Assembly: GCA_030248215.1 (NCBI GenBank)
Contig: JASANG010003623.1
Span: 124,001-188,000 of the forward strand
Direction: 5' to 3'
From: Enoplolaimus lenunculus
Taxonomy: Eukaryota; Nematoda; Enoplea; Enoplida; Thoracostomopsidae
DNA: 64,000 nt
The position numbers and the translations under genes were made by a program. Below, piece by piece: positions 24,893-35,919 of the stretch (its first letter is position 1; every line of letters starts with the position of its first letter). The notes beneath the pieces were generated by a model, which was not told the origin of the DNA, ran no database searches, and saw only the letters and a program-made list of their open reading frames with translations.

Positions 24893-25055
24893 CTGGCCCG
24901 TAGGCAGCTCACCTTGCTAGGGTGGCTAAAACTTTCTCAGGTAGGGAGTATAAGGGTTTTGTCTACATACAAGTAAGGTTAAAAATTTTCTAGGGGGGCC
25001 AACATTTTTCCAAGGGGGAGTTGGGCCCCCCTGGCCCCGTCTTGGCTACGGGTCC
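24893..25055. mobile_element. CAGGCCCGTAGCC-family MITE
   Basis: CTGGCCCGTAGGCAGCTCAC ... CTTGGCTACGGGTCCT inverted ends with G-rich interior. Flanks aattaacc / aataaaca only partly agree. Confidence 0.75.
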
Positions 25056-25933
25056 TAATAAACATTGCATCCTAACAACAAGCACAAAAAATAGCTTCCA
25101 TGAGAATTGCCCAACAATGAATTGTCTAAATTGCACCATGTGTCGAAACTAGTAGTACTGTCCATCCGATTGTCATTGTGTACATGAGCAAACCTCTCAA
25201 CCTGTTCAAACTGTTTTCAATGACACTCGGATCTGCTTATCTAATAGCTCGCTTTGCTTTTCGGAACAATATATATTTTTTCGTAGCTAAAATATAATTG
25301 TCATCCTACGTGAAGTACAGATCGTTTTCTTACTAATAAGTTTAATAAACCGTGTCATGTAAAATTTACGTTGCTACCAACACACGACCGTTATTATATT
25401 TCGTTCAAGCGAACCTATAGTTGCGCACCTTCGCTGCAGAAAACTCAACAACAAAAAATGCGGACGACGAGTCAAAAAAACTACAAGATACAAAAGGAGA
25501 GAATGTCTTACTTGATATTAAGACAGAAAACTGAACGCTGTTTATGCACCACAACTACTGGCCATTTGAATAAAATAATCAGTTATTTTCTTTGAACATT
25601 TTTAAACAGACTAAACCATTGTCGATTTCAATCGAAATCAAACGTCAATGTCTCGTGAAAGAAAAAAAAAACGAGCAGAACAACAGCAAGAAGACCGGAA
25701 CGTCTATTAACTAAATGTGAAATGGCACAGTCATGGAGTTGTGTGTGGCCTACAATTCCATTCTAACATCAAATTAGGGTTTGTATTCTGAACAGTGTAT
25801 AGCATCAAATATACGTTGACGATATGTTTTTAGCTTTAGAATTGATGAATGGTGCGCTTCGAAAATTTTTAATTCCATTTTTGCATTAAACGCATACAGC
25901 AACAGCATTAACACATCGATTGTTTGAGACTTG

Positions 25934-26160
25934 GGTCCATATTCTCAAATGTGTATAGCAACTATCATCAGTTAGGTTTTCAAGTTCACTAACTACTGCA
26001 GTTGTTGATCTCAAACTCGGTACAAAAGTAGAGCAAATCATATGTGAAGAATGTGCTAAATTTTAAGCATCAGCATTAAGCTGATTCGAAAGTAAGACCT
26101 ATCACCAACTGGTGACAGGAACAATACAAGTATACCTACACATTTAAGAATGCGATCCCT
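25934..26160. mobile_element. TIR element (about 227 bp), two copies in window
   Basis: GGGTCCATATTCTCAAATGT ... ACATTTAAGAATGCGATCCC inverted ends. Colinear with 48078-48290 (shared 'caaatcat'/'caaatcaa', 'tgctgaattt'/'tgctaaattt', 'tatcaccaactggtga'). Confidence 0.65.
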
Positions 26161-26268
26161 ACTTGTAAGTAATAGGGGCTATAAAATGTCGCGCATACGG
26201 TTGTTTCAAATAGAGACAGTGTATAACAAGAATACTCAATGTCAAAGTGCTGTTAACGGTTTGTTATA

Positions 26269-27639
26269 ATGCGTCATCCATTTTAGCGTGTGCCCGCCGT
26301 GTGGAAAATTGACGCAACCATTTCCAAGTACGGTTTTGAAAAACGCTTCAAGAAGGAAATTTAATTTGAAAAAATGGGTCTAGTGGGAAATTGAGACAAT
26401 TTGCAAACCGTACTAGTAAATTGAAATGATATTTTGAGTGTCGATTTCCCAATAGGGAATTTAAATAGGACAGCAGTAGGAAATTGAGACATTTTTAAAA
26501 CTTAAATAGGAAATTGATAAGCTAAATTTGCTGTCAAAAAGGAAATTGAAAAGTCACCAAAACTGCAGTGGGAAATGGGCACCCAAATTTCAGTTTCAAT
26601 TTCCCTCACGGTAGTTGAAAATCAGCAGGGCAGTGGGTAATTGAAAAAATCATAAAAGCGGAAACACTGCGGTAGGTACATGACCGGAGCCGGAGCCGCA
26701 GGTGGGGTTGAAATTAGGTAGTAAAAATGATGGCTAATTAGTTAATTTTAGCCAATATCTGCAATATGTTGTTAAGTGGTTTGGTTTTATGTTGATTTTT
26801 TGAAAAGTGACAGAAGTCAATCGAAACGAACTAAACAGATAATTTTTGCTAAATTATGCAAAACTATTAACACTCATAAATCTTCGCTCGTTTCGTCTAT
26901 ATTCTTAATTAGATCGTAGACACGTTCGGACATAGTAAGTTCAACGTGACTATATGCGGTTTCAGTTTGCGGGGGATACCAATTGTAATCACCAATCCTT
27001 GAATCAATATACCGTCGTACTCCATAAAAAGTAACTCCAGTGCGCGCAAAAAAATTGCAGTTCCAATTTTAAACCCAACCTCAGTAAAACTGGTAGCACA
27101 AGAAACTTGACCCCAAGCGTCGAATGACCACTAACGTCAAGATATTCAAAATTTCAATCGCACAACTTCAACCTTGCGACTTGGGTGGCCCATCAAACAT
27201 CATTTCTAGAAACTCTCATCCTAACCTTCTATTTGAACTTTGAGTTGTAAAATTTCATCCTTTTTGGGGACAATATCACAAGTGAAGTTGTAAACTGTAA
27301 ATTCAATTTTCGATAAGAGGGACAATATCATTTAATTGCTAAACGTTATGCTTCTCTTTCAATTTCCACTTTGGTAATTGAAGTGTCAAGGCAAAGCGGA
27401 AATTGAATTTGGAAAATGGCGCAATTTCCCATTGCCCTTGTTTAAAAAAGCGCTAGTGGTAAATTGAAGATCAAATAATGCTATCAATTAACTACTTGAG
27501 TTTGAAAAATCGATAGCTGTGGGAAATTGAAACAGTTTTGAAATTCCATTTCCTTTTTGAAGCGTTTTTCAAAACCGTACTTGGAAATGGTTGCGTCAAT
27601 TTTCCACACGGCGGGCACACATTAAAATGGATGACGCAT
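26269..27639. mobile_element. 1.37-kb foldback element with GGAAATTGA interior
   Basis: Terminal inverted repeats of about 95 bp, nearly perfect: ATGCGTCATCCATTTTAGCG and (reverse complement of the right end) ATGCGTCATCCATTTTAATG, continuing through GCCCGCCGTGTGGAAAATTG and AAGTACGGTTTTGAAAAACG. The interior repeats GGAAATTGA or its complement many times on both sides, so pairing could extend further. No ORF of note. No TSD identified. Confidence 0.88.
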
Positions 27640-28120
27640 AAGTGTAATTCGGAGGTTTTATTTTGAACCAAAATGTTACGTTATTTTGCATTTGAATTTA
27701 TTGCAGTAAACCGCTTAAGCTCGAAAATCTCTACAATACGTCGAATCTGCGATGATATTTGTGGTCTGTAGATATTTAGCCAATGACCAACATCCGAACG
27801 CAGAGCAGCTTCTCAAAACCAATGCTATGACAGCCGAACAGTTTAGAAATGGCAGAACATTTCCAGAGAAGGCGTATAATCGATAATCCTCAGAGTGCTA
27901 TTCGATTGAAAACTTTCTAAACGTTTAGACAAAAATGCAGGAATAAAACTTGTTTTCTTTGCTCGAGCTTAGCCGTATCTGACCTTCCTCTGGCTAACGT
28001 CCCGGCTGTGATGAAGTGAACGACGGGTAACAAGCTAAGGTAAAGGTAAGTTTGCAATTTTAAGAATTTTTAACAAAACCAGCTCGATGCCCCTGTACAC
28101 TTAACCCAACCGCAGTGTTA

Positions 28121-28320
28121 GGGTTGCGCTATATTTTTGTCGCGGCGCCGTCCGTCATCGTGCGGTATCGGACGCAAATAACTCACGTACGATAACATAT
28201 AGTACGAACTGTGACGGACGGCGTCGAACCGATGACGCACAGTGCCGTACGGGTGACGAACGGTGCCGTACGGGTGACGAACGGTGCCGTACGGGTGACA
28301 CACGGTCACTAGCGTAACCC
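28121..28320. mobile_element. PIF/Harbinger-like MITE with TTA TSD
   Basis: GGGTTGCGCTATA ... TAGCGTAACCC, flanked by tta (28118-28120, 28321-28323). A 3-bp TTA duplication is the PIF/Harbinger signature. The interior carries GTGCCGTACGGGTGACGAAC in tandem (three units). Confidence 0.85.
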
Positions 28321-28361
28321 TTAGGCTTAGGATTTGGTAAAGGTTTTATCTGAACCTAAAC

Positions 28362-28547
28362 CAGTGGCGGATCCAGGATCTCAAAATGGGGGGGGGGCAA
28401 AATTTCACAGGTAATAAACTTATTTTTGACCCATACTGTAGTGACCGAAATAAAAGGGGGTCCCCATTTTGAGTCCCAATATAATTTTTGTCGAGATGCT
28501 GTTGGGGGGCCCACGGCCGGGGTGGGCCCCCCGTGGATCCGCCATTG
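28362..28547. mobile_element. hAT-like MITE, copy 1
   Basis: TIRs CAGTGGCGGATCCAGG / CAATGGCGGATCCACG. Perfect 8-bp TSD acctaaac (28354-28361, 28548-28555). 186 bp with G/C homopolymer runs near both ends. The TSD is itself telomere-like sequence because the target was a TTAGGC tract. Confidence 0.93.
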
Positions 28548-28949
28548 ACCTAAACCTTTGCTTAAATTTAGCCTGAGCCTAAAGCTAAAAACCTAAGTCC
28601 AAGTCTTTACCGTAAATATGACGGAAGCGTACAAGAGCCCACGTCGATTTTGAAAACCAATAACCAAACTGTTAAAAATAGGCAATGTCATCATTTGAAA
28701 AGAGCAACTGCTATTTTTGCACTAGAAAACTGTTTTCTTCGTACTAAAGATTAATTAAATCCACGGACAATTCATGGAACATATATCAACACGGTAAGAC
28801 AAAACCCAATACTGGATACAGCGTTTTCATGCGGTTTTAAGGACTCATGGTTTTAATAAACATGCTGAAGGAAGACTTCAACAAAGACAATGAAATAGCA
28901 AAACGAACTAACAAAAACGTAAAAATATGGCTGGCGATTCAAATACTTG

Positions 28950-29040
28950 GGCTTTCGAGCGCTGATGGTAGAACTTAGAATCCTAGCTTATAAATTAGAT
29001 GTCATATGAAATAGAAAATATTCATGTAAGAAACGGTTAA
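28950..29040. mobile_element. Truncated tRNA-like/piggyBac-like relic
   Basis: The right half only: 'gaatcctagct', 'gaaatagaaaatattcatg', then 'taagaaacgg' and TTAA at 29037-29040. The left end is missing. A weaker relic of the same tail is at 44540-44620. Confidence 0.55.
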
Positions 29041-29556
29041 TAAAATTACGCCAAAGGCTTCGTTAAAAACGAGAGCTATGCAATTGGGAAAAACAACCAG
29101 CCGCTTTGTAAAACACGTCTTGGTGCTAAAATACCTTTACGGATCTTAAATGCTTTTTTGATTCTGAATAAAAACATTTGCCAACCACAGTACGGCGGTG
29201 AAGCAAACAAACAGCTTTTTACTTTCAAATAACTGAAACCGCTTTGAAAGCGCCGAAACCACTTCCGATTCAAAACCAAATGTTGCTTCGTCTGCGAATG
29301 ATCTGTCTACAATCTTTTAGTGTTTTTACATGCTCGTAACAATTAGCTCAACATGTTAAATGTGGCTAAAAACGAAGGGATTTGGCATGACCGGACTTAG
29401 CATACCTTGCAAGTGGAGCCAAGGTTTTCTAGATGATGGCAAAACTACATCAGGGGATTATACCCATATGGTCGCCCAAAAGTGGCGTTCCAGGTTTCAA
29501 TCACTTAGTTGCATCCAGCCAACCTGCATAGTTCGGGTACACAGCGGAAGCGGAAA

Positions 29557-29714
29557 CAGGCCTGTAGCCAGCTCACCTTACTAGGGGGCTAAAAAAGTTT
29601 CGTGGGGCATACAAAGGTTTACGTTGATCTATAAGCAAAGTTGAAAATTTTCTAGGGGATTAAAATTTTTTCAGTGGGGGTCAGCCCCCTTGCCCCCTCT
29701 TGGCTACGGGGTCG
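29557..29714. mobile_element. CAGGCCCGTAGCC-family MITE with 8-bp TSD
   Basis: Starts CAGGCCTGTAGCCAGCTCAC and ends TTGGCTACGGGGTCG, inverted. TSD agcggaaa (29549-29556, 29715-29722). The interior is typical of the family: 'ttgaaaattttctagggg' and 'aattttttcagtgggggtc'. The 8-bp TSD suggests hAT-type mobilisation. Confidence 0.85.
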
Positions 29715-30965
29715 AGCGGAAAAGGACGCACAGGGCGCATTTAAACGAGGGACAAAGGGATACACCTCTTCTGGAATTTTCTAGAAAGACACCGACCACT
29801 TTTAACGAGCTTTAAAATAAGCTTAACAATCATTGAAGTCAAATTATTTTATGAGGTTCATATATACTGTTTCATATTAAAATCCTAGCTACGCGCTTAG
29901 CTGGGGCAAAAAAATCAGTTCACCGAGGATTCTCGTAGACATTTATTAATTTTTATATCCTAAAATTTTGCAAGCGGCTTGGGTATAAATTAGTAGCATA
30001 GAAATTAGAAGTCCCAGCTGATCTTCACTTTTGTACAACACCGTACTAGTCACATCGTATCTAAGAGCGCGAAACAAACAAAAATATAAAAACTTTTCAT
30101 TTGAATTTTAAAAAAATTGCAATTTTTTAATGCTATTAAACATTTTTAATACTAAATGCAAGCTACTTGATCCGTTTTGCATTGCATTTACAGCATAATT
30201 CTACTTGAGACAATGTTTACCTTTACAGATAGAAAACTTGTAAAAATTGTAATAACGACTAATTAAGTCTATAACTGTTTTTTTCAATCGACACGGCCTA
30301 TCAACAATTTTTAGCTGTAAAGCTTGGTCGCAAAACTAAAATCCTTCATAGTTATAAAGCTATTAAGTTGCGACAATACACCGCAAAATCTTTTAAGCTG
30401 CTATTGTACACAAATTTTTTGTCCATACTGCATATTTGTGCCTTAATCTATTGTTATTAATTTTAACCCAGAAGAAAACAGTTGAAAAATCAACTGCACT
30501 TAATTTATATTAAGGACCTGAGTATTGTCGGCCGCGGAAGAGTTGAATATTTTACAACTAAGCAGTTGAAAAAGCAGGTAGTGGTATGTAGAAAGGTTTA
30601 AATTCTCCGCTTTACCGATCCTTAAGCTATATAGTAGTACTTCGTGCCATATCCGCAAGGACAACTTGAATGTTTGTGCACAAAAAATAAGTGTAAAATC
30701 ATTAATATATGACAGTTCAACACAGAGGCTAAAGAACTTGAAACGTTAAAAGAACAAAAATTACGCCGTAGAAAATAAAGTTAAAAGTTTGTTGTTTAAT
30801 GCATAAAACATGATATTAACAGCACTGATAACATCTTCAAAAATTATTGTTAATAACACATTTTGAAAAACTGAAGCAAAATGCTGAGTCAGATACGTGC
30901 AGAGAGTCGCAATTAACTGACGGGTCGCCTCGTTGGCCTCCTATGGAGGTTTTTTCTAGGGTCGG

Positions 30966-31125
30966 ACATGTAGCCAGGGCGGAGGGCAGGGGGGCTCAGT
31001 CCGCTGAAAAATTTTTATCCCAGCCCCTAAAAAATTTTCAACCTGACTTGTATTAAGTCAGCGAAACCCTTGTATGCCCCTCGTGAAAATTTTTAGCCCC
31101 CTAGCAAGGTAAAGCTGGCTGCAGG
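30966..31125. mobile_element. CAGGCCCGTAGCC-family MITE, reverse orientation
   Basis: Ends 'gacatgtagccagggcgg' and 'aaagctggctgcaggtttcc'; interior 'aaaaaattttcaacctgac' is the complement of the family consensus seen at 29557. Confidence 0.65.
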
Positions 31126-31682
31126 TTTCCTAATGGTCAAAAAACTCTAACAACTACATTATTAAAACAATTCGATCTCAACCCGTATTTAAATTTCGCT
31201 TGCTTCTCTGGTAATTATTATTGGTTGCGGTGGGCCCTGTGGACATACTACGTGCAGTCAGATTTGAAACTGCAATCCACGTTTACTTTTTCGCACTTTG
31301 AACATTAATACAATATTATTGCATTTTGCATTGGACTGCAATTTCACTCTATTCAAAAGTTTTTCACATCGAAAATTTTGACTGTTCCACGAACTGTTTA
31401 TAGGTCGGAGAAGACTGATTAGATGCAGAGTGCAAAGAAAACTTCGCTAGTTTATACTTCCTTAATCAAAAAATTTGGGCAAAAGAGACGAGAATGTTTA
31501 TAGGAACCGGTTCAGTGCGCAACCCCCATCCGACGCATGCCTCGTTTAGCCCGCAGCTGATGCAAAGTTGGTGACTTGTGACTATGTTTTCCAATAGCCA
31601 TAACAACAAAAACACGCGACATTCTGGCTACTGTGAAATCTATGAAAAAGGTATCATTGATGAACGCACTAATGTTTGTGGT

Positions 31683-32067
31683 CAATGGCGGATCCACGGG
31701 GGGGCACCCCCGGCCGTGGGCCCCCCCCAAACAGCATCTCGACAAAAAGTATATAGTGTCAATTGTTGTTCTACGCTGTTTATTTCTCTGTTTTATACAC
31801 AATAGTATAAGCACGCTTTAAAGTTTCTTGGCACTGGAGTCATTTATGCGCTACAATTAGGGATAATAGACATTTATGGACTCTAAACAAGGGTTTAAGG
31901 ACTCTACCCGCTTACGGATTCTTATTAGGGATACGGACTCCTATTAATTGGGACTCAAAATGGGGACACCCTTCTTATTTGGGTCACTACAGTATGGGTC
32001 AAAAATAAGTTTATTACCTGTGAAATTTTGCCCCCCCCCCCATTTTGAGATCGTGGATCCGCCACTA
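31683..32067. mobile_element. hAT-like MITE, long form (385 bp)
   Basis: Opposite orientation to the short copies: starts CAATGGCGGATCCACG, ends CGTGGATCCGCCACTA. Perfect TSD tttgtggt at 31675-31682 and 32068-32075. It has about 200 bp more interior than the other copies, and that extra sequence (gattcttattagggatacgg region) matches the interior of the TA-flanked element at 61423-61867. Confidence 0.92.
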
Positions 32068-32768
32068 TTTGTGGTGGAAAAAATGATACTTATTCAAAAG
32101 TTAAAACTCCTGAATCAAAGCTAAAAATTATAAAAAAAACAACATCAGCTGTGAAGTTTAAATTTAATAGTTTGTGAATTGAAATTCTGCTTGCGCTGGC
32201 AAAAATCAATAAACTTGGCGATTACACATCTAATATGTGAAATCGACTTTCATCTATCAATAGTACACCTAACGTTCACACGAATAATGCCCTATAAAGT
32301 GTGCTTGAATCTGTTATCTTTAAGACTAAATTGCACTGTAAACGTTCCCACCGCACAAGTTTAATAGTAGATGTTATGTTGTGCCAAAATGTGAAAATTT
32401 GGAAAACTGATGGCAAAAGTGTACAATAGCTGACCCAGAGCTGGCATAAGTGCCACAGTGACTACTTCCTCCATTCATGTTGCGTAACTTGGCACGACTG
32501 TTTATTTTCGGTTATACTAATTTAAGGTTTTTATGAACTAAAGGTAAACAAATGCTCAACTTATGCAAACTTTCATTTTACAAAACAATAGCAACTAAAA
32601 CTGACAGGAGTTTGAATGCGAAAAATCGATTTAAAGAATATTGCTAACCGCAGCGATATTATGTATCCGTGCCAGTAAAAGCAAACCAACACGTAAATCG
32701 TAAATGCTTACAATGCAAACTGCAAATTGTAACTAAAAACCACTTTATGCATTATATGCGCCACTACA

Positions 32769-32828
32769 GAAGCAGCAGCAGCAACAACAACAACCACAAC
32801 AACAACAACAACATCAACAAAAACAACG
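32769..32828. repeat. CAG/CAA microsatellite
   Basis: agcagcagcagcaacaac followed by imperfect caa units. It lies in a short + strand ORF (32669-32875) for which I see no gene support. Confidence 0.85.
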
Positions 32829-33503
32829 TTGCTTGCTCACTATATTCCGGGGTGATTTCTTGTCCGTCACGCTAAAGCTTATTACGTATGAATGCCCCCG
32901 TACAAACAAAACGTAAAACGAGACGAAAGGTTGTTTTAGAATCAGGGTCGCAACGCCGCTACGGATGGGGCGATGGGTGACTCTGTTCATCTCTACATAC
33001 ATGTTTGGCCGCCGACGGAAATATTTTTCACACGGTATTCAACGAAGTTTATGTTGGGAACATTTTCAATGCCGTAATCCCTCGATATATCTTCTCGCCC
33101 ATTTATATTAACAATTTCTAGACTCTGGACGGCATTGCTGTTGTGTTTCGAATTTTACCCCGTATTTCTATTGCTTAAATTTACAAAGTTGACATACGAA
33201 GAAAATGCGTTTTGGAATGAATACCGATTTGTTCAGCATCCAATTTTCGTTGCTTCTGCAGCGTTCTATTGTACAAAAAGCAAAAGATTTCACAATTTGT
33301 TACATACTGAACAGACTGTTGTATTTGAGCAATCGCTTATAATGCAATGGTTCACGTCTACTGGGCGGTTTATAATACGGACTGGACACAGCGTTTCCTT
33401 GCGTTTCCTGTGCAACTGGGGTTTTTTTCGTTATCCCAATATCTCACAGCCCGCATTAGCCGAAAATTCGTTGGATTTAAATTTTTTTGGCTTATTTGAG
33501 CTG

Positions 33504-33771
33504 TTAACCCCTTCTCACATTGAGTTGCCTGTAGGCAACTCAGCGCAGTGTATATACGTTAAATAGTATATATCGCACCGTGTTTAACAATTGCAACACG
33601 TATACATAGTACTAAATCACCACAAGACGTGAGAGCCCCCTCGGGCTCGACCGTCAAGGTCCTATAGCTGAGTGGTGATGGTATACGCCTCCCACTCCAG
33701 TCACTGGAGTTCGAATCCTAGCATAAAAGGTCTCAGGGGAAATAGAAAATATTCATGTGAGAAAGGGTTAA
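33504..33771. mobile_element. piggyBac-like MITE with tRNA-like module, copy 2
   Basis: Near-identical to 21511-21781 with TTAA at 33504-33507 and 33768-33771. It includes the same left palindrome (GAGTTGCCTGTAGGCAACTC) and tRNA-like part (33658-33722). High similarity of the two copies implies recent mobility. Confidence 0.85.
33658..33722 (+). other. tRNA-like sequence inside the TTAA element
   Basis: TAGCTGAGTGGTGATGG fits a Pol III A box and GAGTTCGAATCC a B box, spaced as in a tRNA, with a 'cactccagtcactggag' hairpin before the B box. The acceptor stem does not close, so it is tRNA-derived, not a working tRNA. The same unit is at 21664-21729. Confidence 0.6.
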
Positions 33772-33774
33772 TTA

Positions 33775-34110
33775 GCTCCCCTGATCATTCCACACCTAAA
33801 TTTGATTTTTTAAAAATTCGATTTTTTAAGTTCCCGAGGTCCCGCTCCATGGTGCCCAAAAATTATTTGTCAAAAAGTTTAACAAGTTATAAAGCATTCA
33901 ATGCAGCTTGCAGAGCTGAATACACTAATGTCAACTTTTTTGCAATCAGATGATTGGTAAACGAGTTATTGACAAGTTTATTTGACCATGATCTTGGGTA
34001 TGTAAAAAAATTGAATTTTTAAAAAAACAAATTTAGGCGTGGAATGATCAGCGGAAGTCATGAGAAGCTCAAATACTGAAAAAAAATTTCAAAATCGAAC
34101 AAGTTCGCAA
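33775..34110. mobile_element. Foldback element, related to 59715
   Basis: 'ctcccctgatcattccacac' at the left and 'gcgtggaatgatcagcgg' at the right, with 'attcgattttttaag' / 'ttgaatttttaaaaaa' arms. The piggyBac-like MITE at 33504 sits immediately left of it. Confidence 0.7.
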
Positions 34111-35735
34111 CTGGAGATGAGGCTTTCCACTGTAAAATTTAACCTTATCAATACGAAGCCAAAATATGTCAATTTGTTAAGATCATATGTTATGCCAATG
34201 GTACAAAGGTTTTCGGATATTTGTTGCATGCGAGCTAAAGTTGGTTGGTATCTAACACACGGAATCAGAGGTGTCTGGGGTGTCAGTCGACAGCTACTAG
34301 CAAAATACAGAGCCCAACGCCCAATTTACACATATTGTTCGGGACCTGCCTAATAGTTTATACCCGGACCCGTAGCTCGTGTAAATATAACATATGTGAG
34401 TCAGTGCCAAAATTAATTGCAGTGTTCGTGCGAAAAAAATATAAACCTGAAGTTTTTTGACAACTTTTTTTGACTGGACTGCCTCAACAAAAGATACAAT
34501 CGCAAAATATGGTTTAATAATAAGGCAACAATTGTGCCTCAAAGCCAATCTGATTTCAGCTGCCGCGATGATCAAGCGAATATAAAAACAAATTGATTAC
34601 GATATCGTTTATTGCCCACAACAACTTTTCGAGAAAACTGTTTTTGGTAATTCAAACGAAAAAAAATTGGTTCAGTGCCCTCTTGCTTGTCAAAAAAAGC
34701 TTTAAAATTTGTTATAAGCAAGCAACTAACTTGCATTATGCAGCCTATTAAACGATCATTGAAACGGGCATTAACGGGGCCGCATTAACATAGTTGGGCC
34801 CCACGAACAAAAACAGGTTCGAGGGCCCACCAATAATTTGTTTTATAATTCTGTAGTTTTGTGGTGAGCGAAACAATTTTAGCTTGCTAAAGTGGGGGCC
34901 CCCAAGGGTCGCCGCTCGATTGGGGCGTTTTTGGGGTACTTCCGTCGGCAATGGGTATTAATATAAACTGTTGACGCTGGATTTTAAGAAACGTAGCTGA
35001 ATAAACAAACTTTTAACAAAATTCCGTTAAATCTAAAAATTACTAAAGCCTCATTAACACGTGCAAATTTTTGCTGCGAGAACTTGCAGGTGCAAAGCAC
35101 TTACAAGTTTTGTCCAAAATCACGTTCGAAAAATTTACAGCTGGAAATAATTCATTAAAAATCATAACTAGGGATTTAGTTCACATGTTTGAATAACCAT
35201 GCAAGTTCACTGAATTTATTGCAGCCGCCTTCTCATTGGCTGATGAAAAAATGCAAGTTTTGCGTGCAATTTGCAGCCGCAAATTTTCGCTTCTAAAACT
35301 TGCACATGTGAATAGGGCTTTTAATTCTAATTTTTAGTGAAGTACTATATAGAAAATACAGCCTTTCGCTTTTCTCGAAGAGTAGGTTTAGACTCCATAC
35401 ATTTTTTGGTTAGGCTTAGGGTTTCGAATACGCTTTTTTCGACGCTTAGGCAGGCATAGGAATACGCTTAATACTAAAATTGAGTTTAGCTTCTCGCTCG
35501 TGGCAATTTTTCACTGTTATACATTGCACGGCTTCCATATCAGTAATTTCTGGATCCGCAACTGAATAAGAGCAGAAAGACACAAAGAATACAAAAAGGT
35601 TCGCATAATTACATTGTGTCGAATCTAACTACAACAGTAACAATGCATTGGCTGTCACTTTTTGCGTATTTATGGCAAAACTTGTTGCAAAATTATAATT
35701 TCATGGCCAGATTCGTTTATAAACAATCCTCTAAT

Positions 35736-35919
35736 CAGTGGCGGATCCAGGATCTCAAAATGGGGGGCCAAAATTTCACAGGTAATAAACTTATTTTTGA
35801 CCCATACTGCTGTGACCGAAATAAAAGGGGGGTCCCCATTTTGAGTCCCAATATAATTTTTGTCGAGATGCTGTTGGGGGGGGGCACGGCCGGGGTGGCC
35901 CCCCGTGGATCCGCCATTG
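35736..35919. mobile_element. hAT-like MITE, copy 3
   Basis: CAGTGGCGGATCCAGG ... CGTGGATCCGCCATTG with perfect TSD cctctaat (35728-35735, 35920-35927). Nearly identical to copy 1, implying recent activity. ORFs across it on both strands are not genes. Confidence 0.94.

Larger units (their letters stand above)
28089..28640. mobile_element. TTAGGC-carrying MITE, family B, split by two later insertions
   Basis: Left end GCCCCTGTACACTT, right end (reverse complement) GGGCTCTTGTACGCTT. Flanks agctcgat (28081-28088) and acgtcgat (28641-28648) match 6 of 8. The interior TTAGGC-like sequence is interrupted by a Harbinger-like element (28121-28320) and a hAT-like MITE (28362-28547). Confidence 0.65.

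Noticed and set aside
33135-33566. 143-codon ORF
   Set aside because: It ends inside the TTAA-flanked MITE, has no recognised domain, and no splice signals link it to another exon.
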